Positions 5,980-7,630 of a stretch of 7,630 nucleotides of DNA are shown in pieces. The notes under the pieces were generated by a model that was not told the origin of the DNA, did not search any database, and saw nothing but the letters and a program-made list of their open reading frames with translations. The stretch lies in assembly GCA_021730855.1 (NCBI GenBank), contig JAKFYM010000006.1, forward strand, positions 1 through 7,630. Direction: 5' to 3'. A program made the position numbers and the translations under genes. This DNA is from Bdellovibrionales bacterium. Lineage in GTDB: Bacteria > Bdellovibrionota > UBA1018 > CAIPTA01. Each line of letters begins with the position of its first letter. Positions within the stretch are counted from its first letter, which is position 1.

Positions 5980-6030
5980 GAGAGGAGGTAACTAAAAATC
6001 TGGGCCAACGGGTCCAGCCAGGAGGTCTCA
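5980..6030 (+). promoter_or_regulatory. Twin ribosome-binding sequences flanking a hairpin
   Basis: GAGGAGGTAA (5982-5991) is an almost ideal Shine-Dalgarno but has no ATG/GTG/TTG at a suitable distance. A hairpin, TGGGCC-AACG-GGTCCA (6001-6016, 6 bp with one G-T pair), follows, then a second strong AGGAGGT (6020-6026) 4 nt before ATG 6031. The first may be a standby site, a decoy, or serve a non-standard start (ATC 5998 is in frame with ATG 6031). GAGA (5980-5983) can pair with TCTC (6026-6029), which could close the structure. Confidence 0.5.
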
Positions 6031-6291
6031 ATGAACGTCCAAACAGCAACGGTACTAAAACCGCCAGTAAACGTAGCTCTCGCTAAGAGTCCAATATCCA
6101 ATCAACAACCCAGACCCAATATCAAGGTCGTAAAGAGCGACAAGTATTTACATCAGAGTTTCGCAGAACTTCAGCAATCCGTTCAACGTAAGAAAATGAG
6201 ACGAATTGAGCTAGAGGCCAAATTAAAAGTGCTCAACGAGAAAATCGAGGCCAGAGAAAAGCGTTTGAAAGAAATCACAAACAAACAATGA
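6031..6291 (+). CDS. Small coiled-coil protein
   Basis: An 86-residue protein I do not recognise. Residues 1-35 are rich in Pro, Val, Ala and Asn and probably disordered. Residues about 38-84 form a continuous charged helix with heptad-like hydrophobic positions (FAELQQSVQRKKMRRIELEA, KLKVLNEKIEAREKRLKEI), so it is likely a dimeric coiled coil, possibly a binding partner or scaffold. The start is well set by AGGAGGT 4 nt before the ATG. It ends 8 nt before a factor-independent terminator, so it is expressed largely on its own transcript, with the SWIM gene 48 nt downstream receiving only read-through or using a separate signal. The high coding quality and strong ribosome binding site argue that it is real and perhaps abundant. 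Confidence 0.75.
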   Translation: MNVQTATVLKPPVNVALAKSPISNQQPRPNIKVVKSDKYLHQSFAELQQSVQRKKMRRIELEAKLKVLNEKIEAREKRLKEITNKQ

Positions 6292-6299
6292 CAACCGAG

Positions 6300-6327
6300 G
6301 GGGCAATAACTTTGCCCCTTTCTTTTT
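6300..6327 (+). terminator. Intrinsic terminator or attenuator
   Basis: GGGGCAA (6300-6306) pairs with TTGCCCC (6312-6318) around a 5-nt loop, followed by TTTCTTTTT (6319-6327). This is a standard factor-independent terminator 8 nt after the coiled-coil gene. Because it lies only 13 nt before the SWIM start it could act as an attenuator setting the ratio of the two products. Confidence 0.82.
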
Positions 6328-6339
6328 CCCGGAGGGAAC

Positions 6340-7449
6340 GTGAGCAAACTAGTTCAAGCAAGCGATGGGACCTTATACTCGGTGGATCTGGATAGGAATA
6401 CTTGCTCGTGTGGTCAGAAGACCTGTGAGCATCTAATCATTGCCACCGATGTCTATCGAAACCACGGGAAGCGTCATCGTTTTTCCATAATGAGTGCCAG
6501 CCACAAATCAGGTCGCACATCTTCTATCGAGTGGGCGATGCCTTGGGCTGAGGTTTTTGCCTCGATCTCCGGAATAGGCAAAGTGGCCACTTACTTCAGC
6601 AAGTGCATTTTCGAGGATTCTCGAAACTTAAAACTTTGGGCACAAATCCGAAATAATGAATTGACCTCTGAGCAACAAGTGCGCGGATTTATTCTCTCGC
6701 GTAAAAAATGGGAAAACTTGCCCGGCTTTGGCGAACACTTAACGTGGTGGACTGCTGCCCATTCCGTTTACCTTCACAACAAGAGTTCGTGGAATGAAGC
6801 CAAACTGCGCCGGCAAATAAGAAAGTATCAAACGCCACTTGAGGGTTACGAAATTTGGTTTTTAGTGAAAGAGAAGAAACATTTTAGACCCGCACTATGG
6901 GAGGAACTAGCAGTAAGGGCAGAGCGCGAGAAGAACGAACGTCTTCAGTGGTATCTGCAGTACAGGCCAGAAAGTGGATATGAAATTATGGTCGGGCTTG
7001 AGCTTGCCATCAACGCTTTCGATGAATCAGCAAGTGAGTTCCATCCCGACAGCCCAAATCCTGAGAGCTACGTTCCAGCCTTCCACGAGCAATATGAAGA
7101 CATTCACTCATACGCCGGACGAAGAAACTTCATGCATTGGTTCTCTCCACTACTGCAAGGAACACTTCCGCCAGAATCAAAGCTCAGCCTCCAGCTCTCG
7201 GGGCAGCTCTGGGGCTGCGCTTTTCGCCACGCGGCCTTCAACCAAAGGAGAACGATCACATTATCTCCAGGGCGGCTTATTCCTTGGCAAGACGTGCGGC
7301 TTGAGCAGGAAACTTCCAGCGTTGCGGAGCTTGATTCCCTCTTTTATAAATCCACCTATGCAGCTTTGGAAAAGAAGGGGCGGTGGAAGCCACCCGTCAC
7401 ACCTAGAGCCACTCTTCCGCTCTCAGAAGAACTATCAATCCCAGAATAA
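6340..7449 (+). CDS. SWIM zinc-finger protein of unknown function
   Basis: A 369-residue cytoplasmic protein starting at GTG 6340, with GGAGGG (6331-6336) 3 nt ahead. Near the N terminus, after a short YSVDLDRN strand, C22-S-C24-x4-C29-E-H31 fits the SWIM zinc-finger signature CxCx(n)CxH. SWIM domains bind DNA or proteins and occur in SWI2/SNF2 helicase partners, MuDR/FAR1 transposases and stand-alone bacterial proteins. The remaining 330 residues have many aromatic residues (KKWENLPGFGEHLTWW, YEIWFLVKEKKHF, ELAVRAEREKNERLQWYLQY) and look mainly helical; I see no helicase, nuclease or transposase motif. The tail (PPVTPRATLPLSEELSIPE) is probably disordered. It follows the coiled-coil gene across a terminator. 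A role as nucleic-acid-binding adaptor is inferred from the zinc finger only. Confidence 0.82.
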   Translation: MSKLVQASDGTLYSVDLDRNTCSCGQKTCEHLIIATDVYRNHGKRHRFSIMSASHKSGRTSSIEWAMPWAEVFASISGIGKVATYFSKCIFEDSRNLKLWAQIRNNELTSEQQVRGFILSRKKWENLPGFGEHLTWWTAAHSVYLHNKSSWNEAKLRRQIRKYQTPLEGYEIWFLVKEKKHFRPALWEELAVRAEREKNERLQWYLQYRPESGYEIMVGLELAINAFDESASEFHPDSPNPESYVPAFHEQYEDIHSYAGRRNFMHWFSPLLQGTLPPESKLSLQLSGQLWGCAFRHAAFNQRRTITLSPGRLIPWQDVRLEQETSSVAELDSLFYKSTYAALEKKGRWKPPVTPRATLPLSEELSIPE

Positions 7450-7592
7450 AATCGGTTCCAATGCGTCCAATAAACCTCCTACAACTTCAAATGGTAGCCT
7501 TTAACTCCCCTCATCACTCACCTAGTTCTTGCGTCTTTATCGTAGGTTACAAAGAAGCTGAGACTTGTCCGATAAAAAATTCTCGACCGGCG

Positions 7593-7621
7593 TTGACTTA
7601 ATGACCATTGAAACTTAACCT
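7593..7621 (+). promoter_or_regulatory. Weak sigma-70 promoter candidate at right edge
   Basis: TTGACT (7593-7598) lies 17 bp before TAACCT (7616-7621). The -35 is good and the -10 poor. It would drive a gene beyond the window. The 7450-7592 stretch holds no gene or hairpin that I can support. Confidence 0.25.
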
Positions 7622-7630
7622 CGCTCTAAC

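Larger units (their letters stand above)
5292..6030. other. Long gene-free region rich in repeats and leader signals
   Basis: About 740 bp without a convincing gene. Short open frames exist (minus 5325-5522; plus 5607-5825 from a TTG), but they have no ribosome binding sites and their products look like random translation. Instead the region holds dyad repeats (5351-5516), a sigma-54-like promoter match (5653-5668), the direct repeat GCGTCAG (5777-5783, 5794-5800) around a small GGGA/TCCC dyad, a G-poor C-run array (5841-5891), and two ribosome-binding sequences around a hairpin (5980-6030). It is probably partly a recombination or protein-binding locus and partly the long leader of the coiled-coil gene. 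Confidence 0.6.

Noticed and set aside
6974..7504. 176-residue open frame in another phase of the SWIM gene
   Set aside because: Very rich in Ser/Pro/Thr, as expected for a shadow frame; the SWIM frame has a clear start and domain.
1..7630. tRNA genes, CRISPR arrays, complete insertion sequences
   Set aside because: I looked for TTCGA-type T-arms, evenly spaced repeats and transposase motifs with terminal inverted repeats and found none that hold up.

Overview
This looks like an accessory or genomic-island type stretch from a Gram-negative bacterium, probably a proteobacterium or relative. The evidence is a Sec-exported, disulfide-rich EndA/Vvn-type endonuclease I, strong AGGAGG-type ribosome binding sites, ATG/GTG starts and intermediate G+C. 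I cannot name the genus. No rRNA, tRNA, CRISPR array or complete insertion sequence is visible.

Layout. (1) Left end, minus strand (183-1512): a compact two-gene unit. The first gene encodes a 300-residue PD-(D/E)XK-type nuclease-like protein. The second, 7 bp downstream, encodes a small protein that looks like a winged-helix domain ending in one C-terminal membrane anchor. (2) Plus strand 1629-2255: a small serine recombinase of the resolvase/invertase family with all visible catalytic residues, divergent from the nuclease unit. (3) 2350-3838: an XRE-family repressor-like protein coupled to a five-helix membrane protein with a six-cysteine C-terminal domain; dyad repeats that could be operators lie in front of the XRE gene. 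(4) 3923-4672: exported endonuclease I, followed by an unrecognised 185-residue basic protein (4734-5291). (5) 5292-6030: about 740 bp without a convincing gene but rich in structure. It holds a cluster of dyads built on TGTATC/GATACA, a sigma-54-like promoter match, a C-run array that forms a G-quadruplex motif on the minus strand, and two strong Shine-Dalgarno sequences flanking a small hairpin. (6) 6031-7449: a small coiled-coil protein, a factor-independent terminator, and a 369-residue protein with an N-terminal SWIM zinc finger.

How it may fit together. The nuclease/anchored-protein pair and the XRE/membrane-protein pair each have the compact form of defence or regulatory cassettes, and the lone recombinase fits a mobile or rearranging region. 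This is inference from content and layout. The parts most likely to be undescribed are the nuclease plus tail-anchored winged-helix pair, the coiled-coil/SWIM pair with its elaborate leader, and the dyad cluster at 5351-5516.
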